A DNA stretch of 64,000 nucleotides from Fomitopsis serialis. Lineage: Eukaryota; Basidiomycota; Agaricomycetes; Polyporales; Fomitopsidaceae. The first letter of the stretch is position 1, and the number at the start of each line of letters is the position of its first letter. Location: the NCBI RefSeq assembly GCF_022376445.1, contig NW_025955034.1, positions 124,001 to 188,000 on the forward strand. Reading direction: 5' to 3'. Shown in pieces: positions 10,896 through 22,955 of the stretch. The notes under the pieces were generated by a model, which was not told the DNA's origin, ran no database searches, and saw nothing but the letters and a program-made list of their open reading frames with translations. The position numbers and the translations under genes are program-made.

Positions 10896-11679
10896 TCAAT
10901 ATTCGAGTTCTTGTACCCGGCCACCCCAGTTTTGCGCAGCGTCCGGGTCATACTCAAAGAGATCCGTCCCATAAAACATGAAGAACGCCTCCAGCCGAGG
11001 TAGGTCTTCCCTCATGTTGGCGTTGTAGTAACGCGTACAGTGCGTCAGGGGCCTCTCGAGCCGCAGCGCAAGCATATTACCTCGCCAACCACGGGTTCCA
11101 ACCCTCGAGTTAGGGCTTGAATGCAACGGTTGAGGGGAGAGCCGTTAATGAGGAAATTGTCGTCGTAGAAGATGACGAGGTTATATCCAGGACCCGGGAG
11201 GTCTATGACGGCTCCACCGCCGGATGCATGGGGCGCGCATATGTGTCGCTTTCCGGGTTGAACCACTTGCGTAGGTCCGCTCTGTGCTCGGCCGACCCGT
11301 ATTCGCCAGAGCGGACATCACAGGGGATCATGACCATACGAGGTTGGTCTTCATCGACGGGGAAGAGGATGGCGTCAATCGCGATGGGGCGGACTCCAAC
11401 GCCCTGTGCTGGTACGCAGAGTCGTTTATGACGTTTCCAATCCTGAGAGACGCTAAGTTCTGAATGCATATGTGGCCGCTGTGGTGACCGAGGACTCACA
11501 CTCGCAATATGCTCTTCGCTGCAGTAGTACTCGTTTTTGCAACGAGCGCACCTGGTGGACCGTGGATACCTGTTTGTGGCACAAGCGGCATGCCCCCGGC
11601 GTGGGACGGGCTGCGCCGATTTCCAGCACGGTGGGTTGAAGGAGGCGAGGGGATTGGGAGGCGCAAGAGACAGCCACAT
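10896..11679 (-). pseudogene. MYND zinc-finger protein, broken copy 2
   Basis: Direct-repeat paralog of the gene at 7465-8257, about 3.4 kb away. It keeps RCARCKNEYYCSEEH, the intron position and DWKRHKRLC, but three lesions interrupt it. A 7-base insertion near 11556-11562 puts the first knuckle (CRLC) in another frame, and single-base shifts lie near 11222 and 11097. The remaining blocks (AILFPVDEDQPRMV, GPGYNLVIFYDD, YYNANMREDLPR, GGRVQELEY) are otherwise well preserved. Confidence 0.75.
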
Positions 11680-11739
11680 ATATATCGATCTATGCACGCG
11701 TGGAGCTCTTTCGGTGCAGAGACTTGAGAGGGGACTAAT

Positions 11740-11860
11740 GGGAGGTGGCTGTTGACGTTCTTGGATGTGCCAGTCCAAGACGAAGCGGAGCATACAGCCG
11801 CGCTCGTACATTGGCAGATTGTGTGGAATGTCAGGGACCTTGCGAGATTAGTGAATGACC
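11740..11860 (-). repeat. Fragment resembling the last exon of the 29.5-kb gene (left copy)
   Basis: On the minus strand this reads CGGCTGTATGCTCCGCTTCG and TCTTGGACTGGCACA, matching the start of the last exon of the gene at 29496-30608 (GCCGTATGGTCCGCCTCGTC, CTGGACCGGC). The same fragment occurs in the right arm at 24770-24930. It lies just upstream of the broken MYND gene. Confidence 0.5.
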
Positions 11861-12366
11861 ACGCACCAAGTTGGGCATGACTGGAAGGTGGCGTACTATA
11901 ACACGGACGCAAAGGCGCAGTAGGTGACGTGGTCCATCGTTCGGCATTATGTGCCGACTTGACTGGCTGAAGGGAATGTTGGCACGCATTCTCTGTGAGC
12001 CAGAACCTGCGATAGAGGGATCGTATACACGGAGCAGTCGGTACGTGTCCGATTGAATATTTGCGAGCTTATCTGTCGGTGCAGCTCCGATGGTCTTGCC
12101 AATGGCTCAGCTCGCGACACAGCGTACCCACACGAGGTTGTCAGCATTAGCTGCGTTACGCACAGGCATTCTCCGTAGTATGGGATACAGTCCTTCCTCT
12201 ATCGACAGATGTCTCCAGTCTACGAGCGTGCTCGATAAATGCTACCAATACGTTGTTCCTGGGTCACCGTCGCTCGTTCAGGACGCCTAACTGCGGTGAC
12301 AGCATATCAAGGAGCGATGCCAAAGTGCATGATCGCTTTTGCAATGAGACACTCATCGTGCAACCA

Positions 12367-13588
12367 TTACATACTATGCATGAGGGACGCAAGCCAACAT
12401 TCAGCCTTCAGTTTGGGCAACCAAGGACGGTACAATGCATCACATGTGACTAGCACAAGTTTGTCTAAATAGAAGGTGTTCGAGCTCATACCATCCCGTC
12501 CTGTCGGACCGCGCACCCATCTATGGATGTGCAGGTCGAAGCAATGCGCCTTCGTCAGATGCCGCAGAAACGAGTCCCGCCGGCTGTACGTCTTCATACA
12601 ACCCCCGACCATCCTCCTCCCACCATGCTCATAACTTCCCCCATGTCCGGAGCGTCCTCCTCCGGCACACCGCAGCAAACCCACTCAGGTCCGCGATGAG
12701 AGCGAAGTGCGTGCGGACGTGGCGCTCGAAGTCGCCCTTCCGGCGAGTCAGGAAGTCCAATGCGAACAGGTGAACCAGCCAGCGTGCTTCTCGCGCTGCG
12801 TGGTCGAAGTGAAGTCAACCTGCTTATTGCGGGGAGACGTCGTGCGGACCCGGCCGAGGAGCGTCGACGTGAAAGATTGGGGGACGAGATAGGGTGCACT
12901 TGATCGCGCGCGCTTGGCTCGGGTGGTGCCCTTGCGCGACGACGGACCTCCTCGCGGCTTCGAGGGGCCGGCAGTGGCAACATCGACGCATCATGGGAAG
13001 CCACGGACGGGGAGGCTGCGAGAGAGGCTATCTCGCCTGAAGCCTCGGAGTGCGATGCAGGGGAGGAAGCAGGCCACTCCCAGGATGGGCTGGAGGACGG
13101 GGTCGAAGACGAGGCACCCGCAGAGCTGCCACTAGGGCTCGAATATGAGCTCCCAGCGCCGAAGGCGAAGGGAGGAATGTGGGGCGAATCTGCGACGCTC
13201 ATCGGTAGCGCTTCCGAGAGCCACGGGGCTGGAGGAGGGTAGCCGCAGAGAGAGTTGGCCTCATTGAAGGTTGCGGGTAGGGTGTCTGCGGAATCCCAGG
13301 TTGTATCCGTGCCGAAATATGGTGGTCTAGGTATACAGGTGTCAGTCATGGACATAGTGACAAGGACGTAGTCAACGTACGGCATAGGCGCACGGAAGGG
13401 GTCCGAAAGCTCGCTGATGAGAGCTTCGAGTTCGGGTCGAGGATAATCGTCGGGCGTCGCAGCTAGCAGCCCTGTTTGCTCCAGGTCTCATGGGTAAAGC
13501 CCTCGTAGAGCCCCTTGGAGGCAGAGGGGAAGAGATCGGTGTGAATATCATCGAGGAGGTTGTACGTTGGGTGTGCGGTGAAATCCAT
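12367..13588 (-). pseudogene. C2H2 zinc-finger protein, inverted copy 1 (broken)
   Basis: The N-terminus MDFTAHPTYNLLDDIHTDLF begins at 13588. One missing base in the codons after GLYEGFTH (near 13487) causes a stop, and one missing base at about 12760 destroys the second Cys of the first finger. Between them the frame is open through a Ser/Pro-rich region (13330-12960). The second finger region (GGCMKTYSRRDSFLRHLTKA) and a tail ending SLMHSM are present. An intron of about 55 nt before PPYFGTDTTWDSAD is conserved with copy 2. An additional 47-nt intron (GTGGCT...AAG) probably separates the Ser-rich part from the finger part in both copies. It likely derives from a DNA-binding regulator. Confidence 0.65.
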
Positions 13589-13724
13589 TGCAGGATATCG
13601 GGTTTGGGCAGTGCTGGTAGGCAATGGGGACATCATGGCGGTCATTGCCACTGGCTTTATACCTGTGGGGACAAAAGGCGTCTCGCCGTCCTGCAGCGCA
13701 AGGCGGCAAGGTCGAGGGAGTTCA

Positions 13725-13882
13725 GTGCACCTTTACAAGCACCAAGAAGCGCGCCGCTATACCTTATATGGTGCAAACGGGGTGTCGTGATGTGAAAGAA
13801 GTGTACCTTTACAAGCACCACGGTGTTAGCGGGTGTAACGGCGAGATTATCGTGGCGAATCAGCGTACCTCTACAAGCACTA
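13725..13882. promoter_or_regulatory. Three copies of a 20-bp motif upstream of C2H2 copy 1
   Basis: The motif GTGTACCTTTACAAGCACCA (with small variation) starts at 13725, 13801 and 13863, spaced 76 and 62 bases apart, 140-290 bases before the ATG. Two copies persist, inverted, at 22723-22742 and 22799-22818 upstream of C2H2 copy 2, and the third there has decayed (about 22667-22682). The spaced direct repeats look like binding sites; autoregulation by the finger protein is speculation. Confidence 0.45.
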
Positions 13883-14060
13883 TCCATACTGAGTAGGTGC
13901 GGTACTTGCCAGTGGCCTGGGCTACCTGCACCATTGTCCGCTTACCTCTGCCAGTACTTGCCCCGTCGACGATAACAGGTGACCGGGAAAATTCATCGCG
14001 CGTACTTCTCAACGTACTGCCGCTAGTAGCAGCCTCGGGCCTCCACTCCTTGGGTTGTTG

Positions 14061-14846
14061 GGATAAAACTGTAAGTGTGTAGCACAAAAGACAGGCCGCT
14101 GTGATTCCAAGAGGTGGTCGGTGTTGATTCCGCTGGAGTACTTCTTCAGGTGAGTGTTGCAACCAGTGTTATCATGACGAGAATGGTAGCAACCTTAAGT
14201 TGACGGCACAAAGTTGAAGAACGGTGACGGCACCCATCTGAAGAGTACCGAGCCGTATGTCGTCCGCGCAGACATCACGCTACTTGCTAGTAGCCTCGGA
14301 CCGCAGTTGGGGGTGCGCGTTCGTGCGGTGTCCACTGTCGGAGCAATGAACGTACGTTCTACTACGGCCCGCATTGTTGATACGAGGATGTTGTCGCGAA
14401 GCATGCTTTCGAGCTCAGCGGCAGCGCAAGCCAGTGCCAGGGAGTCCAATTGAGTAAAAAGGTCCATTTCAAGACTCAAGTTGCCTCCGCCATCTCTAAT
14501 CGCTGGCCACGTGACGTATCTACCGTTCCTGATCTTCAAGCCCTTTCCTCTAGCTCTCGTTGGCCTCAATCCTTGTCAAAATGTGTGGCCTTTGAGGTAA
14601 GATCACTCTCAAACCATGTATCCGACTGTTATACATCTCACCAGAGCGCTAATTGCAATACTCACAGAAGTCGAAGTCCTACCAGGGTCTCTCAGGCTGG
14701 TCGAATATCTCAGTGTATCAGCTTCAACGAGCGGATAAAATCTGTGTAGGATATACGGGCACAATTATCGCGTGCGTATGCATGAAATCGGTTTGAACCT
14801 GCTGCTCATTGTCACTGCAGCGTCACGACACAAACTTGCCCGAGTT
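14061..14846. other. Spacer upstream of F-box broken copy 2
   Basis: Short frames on both strands (up to 124 codons at 14195-14569 minus) show no recognisable domain. The segment is the 5' flank of the F-box pseudogene starting at 14847 and lies outside the inverted arm. Confidence 0.4.
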
Positions 14847-16208
14847 ATGGCAGCAGAAGCTACATTACACGGACGCTTACCCCATGAAGTATGGGACCAC
14901 GTCGTCGACTGTCTCCAAGACGACAGAGACACGCTCGTGGCGTGTAGCCTCACTTGTCATACCCTACTTCCTTCGTCGCGACGGCATGCGTTCTACGCCG
15001 TCTCTCTGTACAGTGCGGACGATTCCATTCATTCGAAGCCATCCTCAGCGAACGCAATTACGCCGGGCAATACGTTCGCGTGCTCACTGTTCATGGAGAT
15101 GGGCAGAAGGACCACGAGCACACGACATTCCCGTCTAACGGAGAATGGCTACAACTCCTCCCGAAGCTGGATTACCTTGCGTCCCTGAGGCTTCGTCAGC
15201 TATCTTTCTTCATTCCTAACGAACTGAAGAGCAACATGCACACCCTCGTTCCACGCCTACAGACGCTGGATTTGAAGACAATGGATTTCAGAGCAGACGA
15301 CCTCGCATCGTTGATTCGTGCCTCTAGTGCCCTTTCCACCCTCATCCTCCGCTCAGCGTCTGCAATATCGGGATCCTTGTCATCTTCAGTGGCCCCAACA
15401 AACGACATGCTTGTCAACACCGTCAATACGCTGGTCTGGGATCCCAGCGCTGCTACGGGGCAAACCTCACCCTTGATTCCGGTTACCCAGTGGCTCGAGG
15501 GAGCACAACGACGCCTACGGAGGCTCGCCATAACGCGAATTGACTCGGAGCCTACTCCGTTGATGCTCGTGCAAAAACTGCTCAGTGACTCGGGAGATTC
15601 ACTGGAAGACTTATTTCTCGAGTTCACGGACACGACGGACGCCAACGGATTAGCACCCCTTCTCAATCTTGGCGGCAACACTCGTCTCAGGACGCTGCAC
15701 ATCGCAGTCCATTCTGACCCTGCCCTACATCACTCGCATGTTGGTCGCGCCGAGCACTCGCGACGCGTTCGGTGACCTTACATCCCTCGTCATCCGCATC
15801 GTCGCCCGGAGTGACACTGTCGTCGACATGCCCCCCAAATGGGAGCACTTTTGCGACGAGCTACCCCATCTCTGCGCAACCCATCCCATATCAACTTCAC
15901 GTTATGTTTCGACCTCAGGATAAGCGCCTTCTTCTCAGCAGCTCTGTTCGTCCCAGTGATCGAGGAATACTTCCATGAAGAGGTATCGTTCATGACGGTG
16001 GATTCGCGATCGTAGTCTCCGAACTCGCATCAAAACTTCCACCTCTCCATAGGACTGGGGAAGGGCGCGTTTCGGGCTTGCCTGGCTGTGGACCACCCTG
16101 GATTCGTTCTTCAGCCCAGTTTCCGGAGAACAACTCCTTCCGCCGGAGACTTTCCTCGGTGATCCGGAGTGGTATCATAATATACAAGATGTCAAATTTA
16201 TTAGGTGA
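14847..16208 (+). pseudogene. F-box family protein, broken copy 2
   Basis: Begins MAAEATLHGRLPHEVWDHVV, the same leader as the intact copy at 34.6 kb. A one-base shift near 15023 moves FHSFEAILSERNY into the next frame, which then stays open to 15775 with LRQLSFFIPNEL, LVWDPSAATGQ, RRLAITRI, SLEDLFLEF and LRTLHIAV. Further shifts occur near 15725, 15890 and 16000-16090. The end reads LGDPEWYHNIQDVKFIR instead of the usual QAPWxF. Long stretches are still well conserved, so decay is moderate. Confidence 0.75.
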
Positions 16209-16573
16209 GTCATATCAGCCTTTCTTACTTCGGCGTAGCCTGGAGCCTAGTTACCTTATGGACAGCCGAGGACGCGGACTTATCGCGTGCCACACCTTTG
16301 TGGAGCCAGCGTGACCGATGGCGCCCCCCACCAGGCACCAGGACTACTTATATGCTTCAAATATGCTTCATCAGTCAGCGTAGCGTCAACGACTCTCAGC
16401 TTTGAATCGCATATTGCCATCACAGGCAGCGCGCTGAACATTCATTAGCATATGGTTTATTGAGTATCTAGGGCCTCATCGACAGCGTGTAAATGCATGA
16501 GCAAGTCCAACCAAACTACGCACTAGTAGATACGCGTCCCCGAGCGAAACGAAGCGAAGGAAACACATCGCTT
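16209..16573. other. Convergent spacer between F-box pseudogene and Sec2 gene
   Basis: Tail-to-tail region of 365 bases. A donor-like GTGAGT directly follows the F-box stop, as in the intact paralogs. No other signal is recognised. Confidence 0.4.
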
Positions 16574-19497
16574 CTACCGCACACCCCCAATCCGCGCCCA
16601 GAACATGTCTTCCCGAAGCCGCGTCAATTCCTTCCACGTCCGTTCCTCCCAGGTCGCATCGCCCACATAGAGTGCTGGGTCATCTACCTCCCCATTCATC
16701 TCCGGCTCAGGTATATCGGCCACCTCGCGATCCTTGAGAGACTGGCCCTCAACCCCGTCGACAACACCGTTCGTTGAGGGCGCGAGAGGTGACAGTGGCG
16801 CCGCATCCGAGTCTTCGTGTTGGTCAGCGTTCAACTGGGCAGCGTCAGACTCAGAGCCCGCCTTGACAGGTCAGCATGATCTACCGCGTTCGGTTCTGCA
16901 CGTGTCTCCTCTTGTCCTTGCGCTGAAGGGTCTTCTGACGGGCAGCGCCATCCACGGCTGCAGGAGCTCTGCCGCAGGTTCGGTCTTCTCGCCTCGTTCT
17001 GGCCTTCTGTCACCGCCCCCGATGCGTGACGGTCTCACTATCAGACGCTTTACATCCATTGTCGATGCCGCGGTCGCCTCTTCCTTGGGCTGCGTGTCCT
17101 CACAGGCGCGGGAGTGCTGCGTCAGCGGACACATCGCTGTGTTCTCCGGTGCTACATGCTCCGGAGCTGGGCTACTATAGACACAGGTCGAGGCGTGCAG
17201 CCGCACGGCGTGGAAGAGGGGGCGGCACGGGGGAGGCACTGCGTGAGCTCGGTTGTCTGGACGCCGGCCGCAGCGACGCAGATAGCGGCGCGCGGGCTCG
17301 TCGTGGAGGTCGCGCAGACGATGACTCCCTTCACCCGCCGGTGCTGGCGAGCTAGGCTGTTCGGGCTGGACGGACGGTTGCTGGGTTCAGGCGTGGAGGG
17401 GGCAGTGGGCGGGAGAGGCACGGCCGTGGGGTCGGAGGTGATGAATGCCGTCGGCTCCTCAGCAGGCGTCGCGAAGTGATCTGTCGAGGTGCGTTCCAAG
17501 GCGGGCGGTCAGCGGCTGGTCAGCGGTCGTAGTCGCTGGCTCTGACGGCGAGATCTCCTTGATCGCGCTTCCCTGCCGCGATTGCGCTTGGGCAGAGGCG
17601 GCGGGATCGTCGGGGCCTGTTGGGCGAGGGCGCGGACATCGAGGGGTGCACGGCGGGGGTATGGGGAGCTTCTTGGGAGACTGGGCAGCGGTTTCCCGTG
17701 TCCTTCTTCTCGTGCTCATTCTCGTGCTCCTTCTCCCCCTCGATCTCCTTGCCGCTGCTTAAACTGCGCTGTACAGAGCCCCACAGCGCACCTATCCCCA
17801 TCCTCGTTCTCCTCGGGGAACGGAGGTTTCCTGTCCGCCTCTGCCGCACCAAACCCATCATGTTTGTGCCATTGATGTCGCTGGAGGTGGCTGCGCAGCG
17901 CGGAGGCTCGCAGGGGGCATGTACACGCCGTCGTCCCATATCTTCTCGACGATGCCCGTGCGGACGAACGCCCACATCGAGCATGTAGCGCGCAGGCGCG
18001 TGAGGCACCAGTGCGCCGTGCAGAGCGGGTATATCGTCGGTTTTGCTTGGGTATTGTTCTGCGGAGACAGTGGGAGGGACACGGGCAGCCCCGTGGACGT
18101 CGTCGCGATGCGGAAGATATATACTGTGGTGGGGGGCTCGCTGGCCAGCGCGGGCGGGGCAGGGGATTGGCTACGCGATTGCACGAGCGCGCCGGGGCCG
18201 GAGGAGAGGGTGTGGACGAGGGAGTTTTTGAAGCGGGATGCGGACCAGGTGTTGTTGATGGATGGTCGGTGGGATGTCGGAGACGGAAAGTTGGCTGTGG
18301 TGGGCGAACCTGAGGCACTGTTGGACGGAGAGATAATGCTCGTCCCGCAGAGAGCACATGAGATGTGGGTATTGTGTGATTGGCCAGGTATGGCGGAGGG
18401 CGCGAGTTCTTGCAGGAGCGCAAGGGTAGGCATGGGTTCGATGGAGAGTTCTCCGCCGTGGATGGCTGAAATAACGGATCTCCGCGACAGCCAGTTCAGT
18501 GAGGGCGCAAGGTCCAGCCGGACCGTCGGATCACTGCAAGCAGGTGTCAGCGTTATATGCATGTATACAGACGAATGACGCACGAGTCTTCAGTCACTAG
18601 CCGAGCTAAGAAAGGCAATGGGAGCAGCGTCGACATCGCTGGTGGATGTTGAGTCGCCGGCCGTATTGAACGCAGGTGCGCGATGAAGGACAAGTACTCT
18701 TGGTATGGTGCATGCGAAGACAACAGACGTCGAATGGCTGGACTTGGCTCATGCACCCGGTCGACCCACTTGCCCTTACCCATCGTAGCACGCATATCCT
18801 CCATCCGCCGGTCCGCACGCTCCTTCTCCGCCTGCAGTGTCTGCATCTGCGTCTGCAGCATCCCGACTACCTCCTCGGCCTCGTGAAGCGCACGCTCCGT
18901 CCCCTCCGCCTTCCGTTCACTCCTTGCCTGCGCGATGCGCGCCTCCGCTACCATGCTGTTCGCCTGGTTGAAGAGCCCCGCGCTGAGGTCGTCGAGCTCC
19001 TTCTCGATCTGCGCACGCGCACTCTCCGCCTGGCCGCGCTGCGCCGCCTCATCCGTCGCGCGCTCCATGAGGCGGTTCAACTCCGTTGTGACGTGGTCCT
19101 TCTCGACGAGCAGTCCGGAGCTCAGCGCGGAGAGGTGTTGCGCACGCTCGAGCTCGAGCTCGCCAATCTTGAGCGTCGCGCTGCGCAGGTTCGAGGTCGT
19201 GACGTGCAGCTCGTCCTCAACGTCGGACATGCGGTCGTACGACTTGACGAGCTTGTTGTTCAGCTGCGACACCTGCGAGAAGAGGTCCTGCACCTGCGAC
19301 CGCAGCGACTCGATGACCATCGCCTGCGCGTCGGGGTCGCTGTTGTGCCGCTGCAGCTTGACGTCGGTCCCGTTGGGCCCGTGCGCCACGACGTGCGTCT
19401 TCTCGTCGAGGTAGTCCGCTTCGTGGTTGAGCTCGTGCATCTCGGTGTCGATGGAGTGCGCGGGCGACGGGGCCCGCGAATGCGATGGTTGTGACAT
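16574..19497 (-). CDS. SEC2: Sec2/Rabin8-type Rab guanine nucleotide exchange factor
   Basis: Sec2 proteins activate the exocytic Rab (Sec4/Rab8) on secretory vesicles. Exon 1 (19497-18584) encodes a long coiled coil with the family core ELDDLSAGLFNQANSMVAEA at residues 167-186. A 50-nt intron (18583-18534) leads to the conserved C-terminal domain: CALCGTSI, IYPLCTAHWCLTRLRA and FVRTGIVEKIW. The last exon ends with the fungal signature TWEERTWKELTRLREDMFW and then ARIGGVR before the stop at 16574. Between about 17900 and 16840 is a Pro/Ser-rich tail whose reading path changes frame several times without obvious introns, often at homopolymers. Because both ends are strongly conserved and Sec2 function is basic to secretion, I suspect sequence errors there rather than loss. 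The upstream GTG codons were not used; 19497 is the first ATG. Confidence 0.85.
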
Positions 19498-20027
19498 GGC
19501 ACTCACTGTCTTCGCTGGGTAACAAGTAGACTAGCTAGCACGGGGAATTGTTCCGGACAGTTATTGCAGCATGAGCTAGGGTGATCTGTGAATAACGATA
19601 TGTCTGCGGGTGCTTTCCTGCGGTCAGCAGTCTACAATGTGGTGGCGGCCAAATGCGAAGACGGTGGGCGTCTAGCCGTGAAATGCGCGACCTGCCTTCC
19701 GCCTCATCCGCGTATGCGTCGTCACAGAAGAAATATCCATCCGTTGCGTGATTCACGTCTCCCTGGTGATGCACTGGAACTCGGGACATGTACTAATTTT
19801 TTTTTTGCTTGGGCTAACTCAGGTTCGACGACGACACTGATAGATAGGAGAGACTGCAGCTGATTATAGACTGTTCTACATCATAGCTTGTTCATGAAGC
19901 TTTGAAGCTTTGGACTTTCCGCACTGCTCTGAATCTGTCTTGCTAATACCTCATGTGTCTTATGATCAACAGACATTCCACGTCCTCCGGCCATACAAGT
20001 ACACCGCAAAACTTGTGCTAGTTCAAG
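19498..20027. other. Spacer between Sec2 5' end and TenA-like 3' end
   Basis: Contains the Sec2 promoter region and a 10-T run at about 19796. Short frames of 84-91 codons have no known domain. Confidence 0.4.
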
Positions 20028-20973
20028 TTATCTACGCATTCTATATCTTCTCGCTAAGCGCAGGGTGAGCTCCTCTCCCCCGGCGGGCCAAAACGCCTCT
20101 TCCAATTCAACGACCCGAGCCCATATAGCCTCGGCACGTATCCATGCAGGAGTACCAGGTTCGATGCCAAGACTGCCCCACAGCATGCACGACCAGGCGT
20201 ATCACCAGAAGGGATGCCGCACAGAAAGCGTGAATGGTGGGACGAGACACCGTGATTATCTGTGGCTTCGGTGATACAGCAAATATCACGTAGAACTTAC
20301 CTGTTCACAATCTGAGCGAGTTCGTCGACGAACTTGACGAACTCCGGATTGGTCCAGTTGTTGACGAGCGACTTGACTGCGGGTGCAGTGCCGCCCTCGG
20401 CGTTGACTGGCTTCAACGACCCAACGTATCGCCACGAGTCCAAGTAGATCTGCTCGGTGTAAGATCAGTCGACATCTCACTACTGCACCAGGTAAACGTG
20501 TACCTGCTCCATCGCCCAAAGAACACCAACGCGTCTTCGATTCTGCCCTCTACACCGACCCTAGCCATTTCAGCCGTGTAGTCTCTCGTCGCCTTGCGCT
20601 CCTTCCACCCCTCCGCTTGCAAGCCATGCTCACGGGCGATATCGCCGAAGTAGTCCACCTCCCGTACTACATTCGCTAGGCCGTAGCTCAGTGCGCGCAC
20701 AATCTCCTTGTTCTTGCGCTCCCTCGGCGACTCCGTTCGTCCAGCGACGAGAACGGGACAGCAGCCAACGTTCTACCGATAAACGCGGGACCACCGTGTG
20801 CGGCGAACAGCCTATCTTGCTCCAGCCAGAGTGCGAGCAACGCGGGAGGGAGCGTGCCCACCCGGCGCGGTGAGGAATGGGTGTTCGGTGGCTGCTGATA
20901 TGGGCGCGGCGTCGAGAGGGAGAGAAGGTGGCGTGAGCGTCGTAGCACTTGCCGTCGGAGGCGACGTCGACAT
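20028..20973 (-). pseudogene. TenA/THI-4-like (thiaminase II fold) protein with frame breaks
   Basis: Reads as a TENA/THI-4 helical-bundle protein: LALWLEQDRLFAAHGGPAFI, RALSYGLANVVREVDYF, LWAMEQ-IYLDSWRYVG, LVNNWTNPEFVKFVDELAQI, and the closing helix AIWARVVELEEAFWP. Such proteins act in thiamin salvage or related amine hydrolysis. The likely start is the ATG at 20973 (MSTSPPTASATT), and two introns fit (about 20502-20448 and 20312-20167). Three single-base frame breaks are needed, near 20860, 20735 and 20530. Each leaves the conserved sequence on both sides intact, so sequencing error is as plausible as a true pseudogene. The Cys usually needed for thiaminase II activity is not evident. Confidence 0.6.
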
Positions 20974-21248
20974 GGTCGCCAGTAGTGAGAACGCGATTCC
21001 TGGGAACCCCTCCGATACTATTATAAGTACTATCTCACGGTGACATCATTGCTGGGTGGTTGTTTGGTCTTGTTAGGATCAGAGGCCGATAGCTTTGACG
21101 CCAGACCCCCCCTTCCTCCTCCTCCTCCTCCTGCTGTCACCAATGCAAAGTTCTTCTGGCACGACTCTATAATCACTGCACTTCGCGACGTTACTTGAGG
21201 TGGACAGACTCGCCCAGTTAGAATTCTCATACCATACACATGGGAGTC

Positions 21249-22188
21249 ATGACGCGCGCCGAGTTACCCGCAGAACTCATACGTGAAGTACGCGTTTGTC
21301 AAACATCCTAGGTTGATATGCATGTTGACATATGCAGGGTGAGCGTCGCCACTTCGCGTCGCAGACTCACTGAGCGTGCTCAACGCCTTCGCAGTTCTGA
21401 TACATGCGGCGGCAAGCGACAAGAAGGCTGCTGTCGAGCTCTTGTGCATCAGCAAGGCAGCGCACCTCTGGGTGCTCCCGGTCTTACTCCGCACGGTGGT
21501 GCTCACCACACGACGCCAGGTCAATGCCTTTGCGCGTGCACTCAGGTCGCCTCAGCGGACCGTGGCCGTAGACACGCCTTCCGACCAAAAGCTCGGCTCT
21601 TACGTGCAACACCTCTGGATCGGCCCCAATGACAGCTCGTCCGCGAATCCCCTGCAAAGCTCCATAGTCAGTGTCTGGCCCATAGACAACATACGCGCGA
21701 TTCTACCGCACTGCACATCCCTAAAGGCACTCGCGGTCGCCAATTTTCCTGAGGAGCTATGGCCCCGCATGGGCCCGCTCCTCCCCTTCTCACTCGAGTC
21801 CATCCACCTAGGGAGCGTCTGCGCGTACATGCATTGGAATTGGACGGAGATGCCGTGTTACCCAACTCTACGGAGCATCACGAGCATGGAACTGGGCAGC
21901 GTCTGGTCGCTGCGCATGTATAAGGCTGTCGCGACGCTGCCCAACATACGCACCCTCCGCCGATTCTTTCCCCCGATTCTGCGCAACACGCATCGAACTG
22001 CCCTGCAACGCGCTGCGGCGCTCGAGCCTGCGGCGACTATGGAGCGCATGGAAATCATTCAGTGTAAATTTCATATGTATGAGGTGACACCAATATGCTT
22101 GGACCTTTCGAGTGCCGAGGCAGACAGGACCAGGCCGTTTTGTGTTTCTGACGGTAGACGGTATGGGCACTTGGACAATCTTCTTTGA
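21249..22188 (+). CDS. Agaricomycete F-box-like/LRR-type hypothetical protein
   Basis: Exon 1 (21249-21287, MTRAELPAELIRE) has the LPAELI start typical of F-box-like proteins in this group. A 49-nt intron leads to exon 2 (21337-22188), for about 296 aa. The body has AAVELLCISKAAHLWVLPVL, then VVLTTRRQVNAFARAL, followed by spaced leucine-rich strands (CTSLKALAVANFPEELW, LRSITSMEL, LPNIRTLRRFFP). This layout is common in basidiomycete F-box expansions and differs from the six-member family elsewhere in the window. The frame is intact. It lies inside the segment bracketed by inverted duplication 1. Function is unknown; binding of substrates for ubiquitin ligation is inferred from the family only. 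Confidence 0.65.
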
Positions 22189-22955
22189 GACTGGTTGGAT
22201 CGTCTTTATAGATCCGAAAGGGCGATGAATGGTGAGCTTCACGAGTCTGACTGGCATTGTTGATCGTCACTCACATGGGCAACCGTCAGTTGACTGACAG
22301 TCCATCGAAGGGGCTTCGAGAGCGTTGGCGACGTTCACCCAGCGTTAGTAGCATGGCAGCTCGGAGTGTCGAAACAATGACTTGTCTTATGGCGAGCATA
22401 GTTAATCTGTATACCACGATTTAACACCTCTGCGTTGCGTTTGCAATCGTAAGGCCGACAGGTAAGTCAATGAGGTGTGAATCTCGCCCCGTCGTCAGTG
22501 GAGGCTCAGGCTGCCACGGCAGCGCGCGCGAGAAGTACACGCGACGAGACTTTGCGGTCACCTGCTATCGTCGACCGGGCAAGTACTGACAGACGTAAGC
22601 GGACAATGGATGCAGTAGCTCAGGGCCACTGGCAAGCTACCCCATGTACCGGACCTACTCAGTATCATGGACCGGGTACGCAGATTGCCACGATAATCTC
22701 GCCGCTACGTCCGCTAACACCGTGGTGCTTGTAAAGGTACACTTCTTTCACATCACGACACCCCGTTTGCACCATATAAGGTATAGCGGCGCGCTTCTTG
22801 GTGCTTGTAAAGGTGCACTGAACTCCCTCGACCTTGCCGCCTTGCGCTGCAGGACGGCGAGACGCCTTTTGTCCCCACAGGTATAAACCAGTGGCAATGA
22901 CCGCCATGATGTCCCCATTGCCTACCAGCACTGCCCAGAAACCCGATATCCTGCA

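Larger units (their letters stand above)
11690..14060. repeat. Inverted duplication 1, left arm
   Basis: This arm is repeated in reverse orientation at about 22480-24940. Matching blocks include 11740-11860 with 24720-24930, 12160-12440 with 24120-24500 (for example GTGACAGCATATCAAGG against the reverse-strand copy), the whole C2H2 gene, and 13860-14050 with 22490-22680. The arms enclose about 8.4 kb holding the second F-box pseudogene, the Sec2 gene, the TenA-like gene and a further F-box-like gene. Confidence 0.8.

Noticed and set aside
13725..13882. CRISPR-like array
   Set aside because: Only three imperfect copies, in a fungal genome and upstream of a gene; better explained as promoter motifs.
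18676..19494. 272-codon plus-strand frame opposite the Sec2 gene
   Set aside because: Antisense shadow of the coiled-coil exon; its Arg/Leu-rich composition is that of a GC-rich complement.
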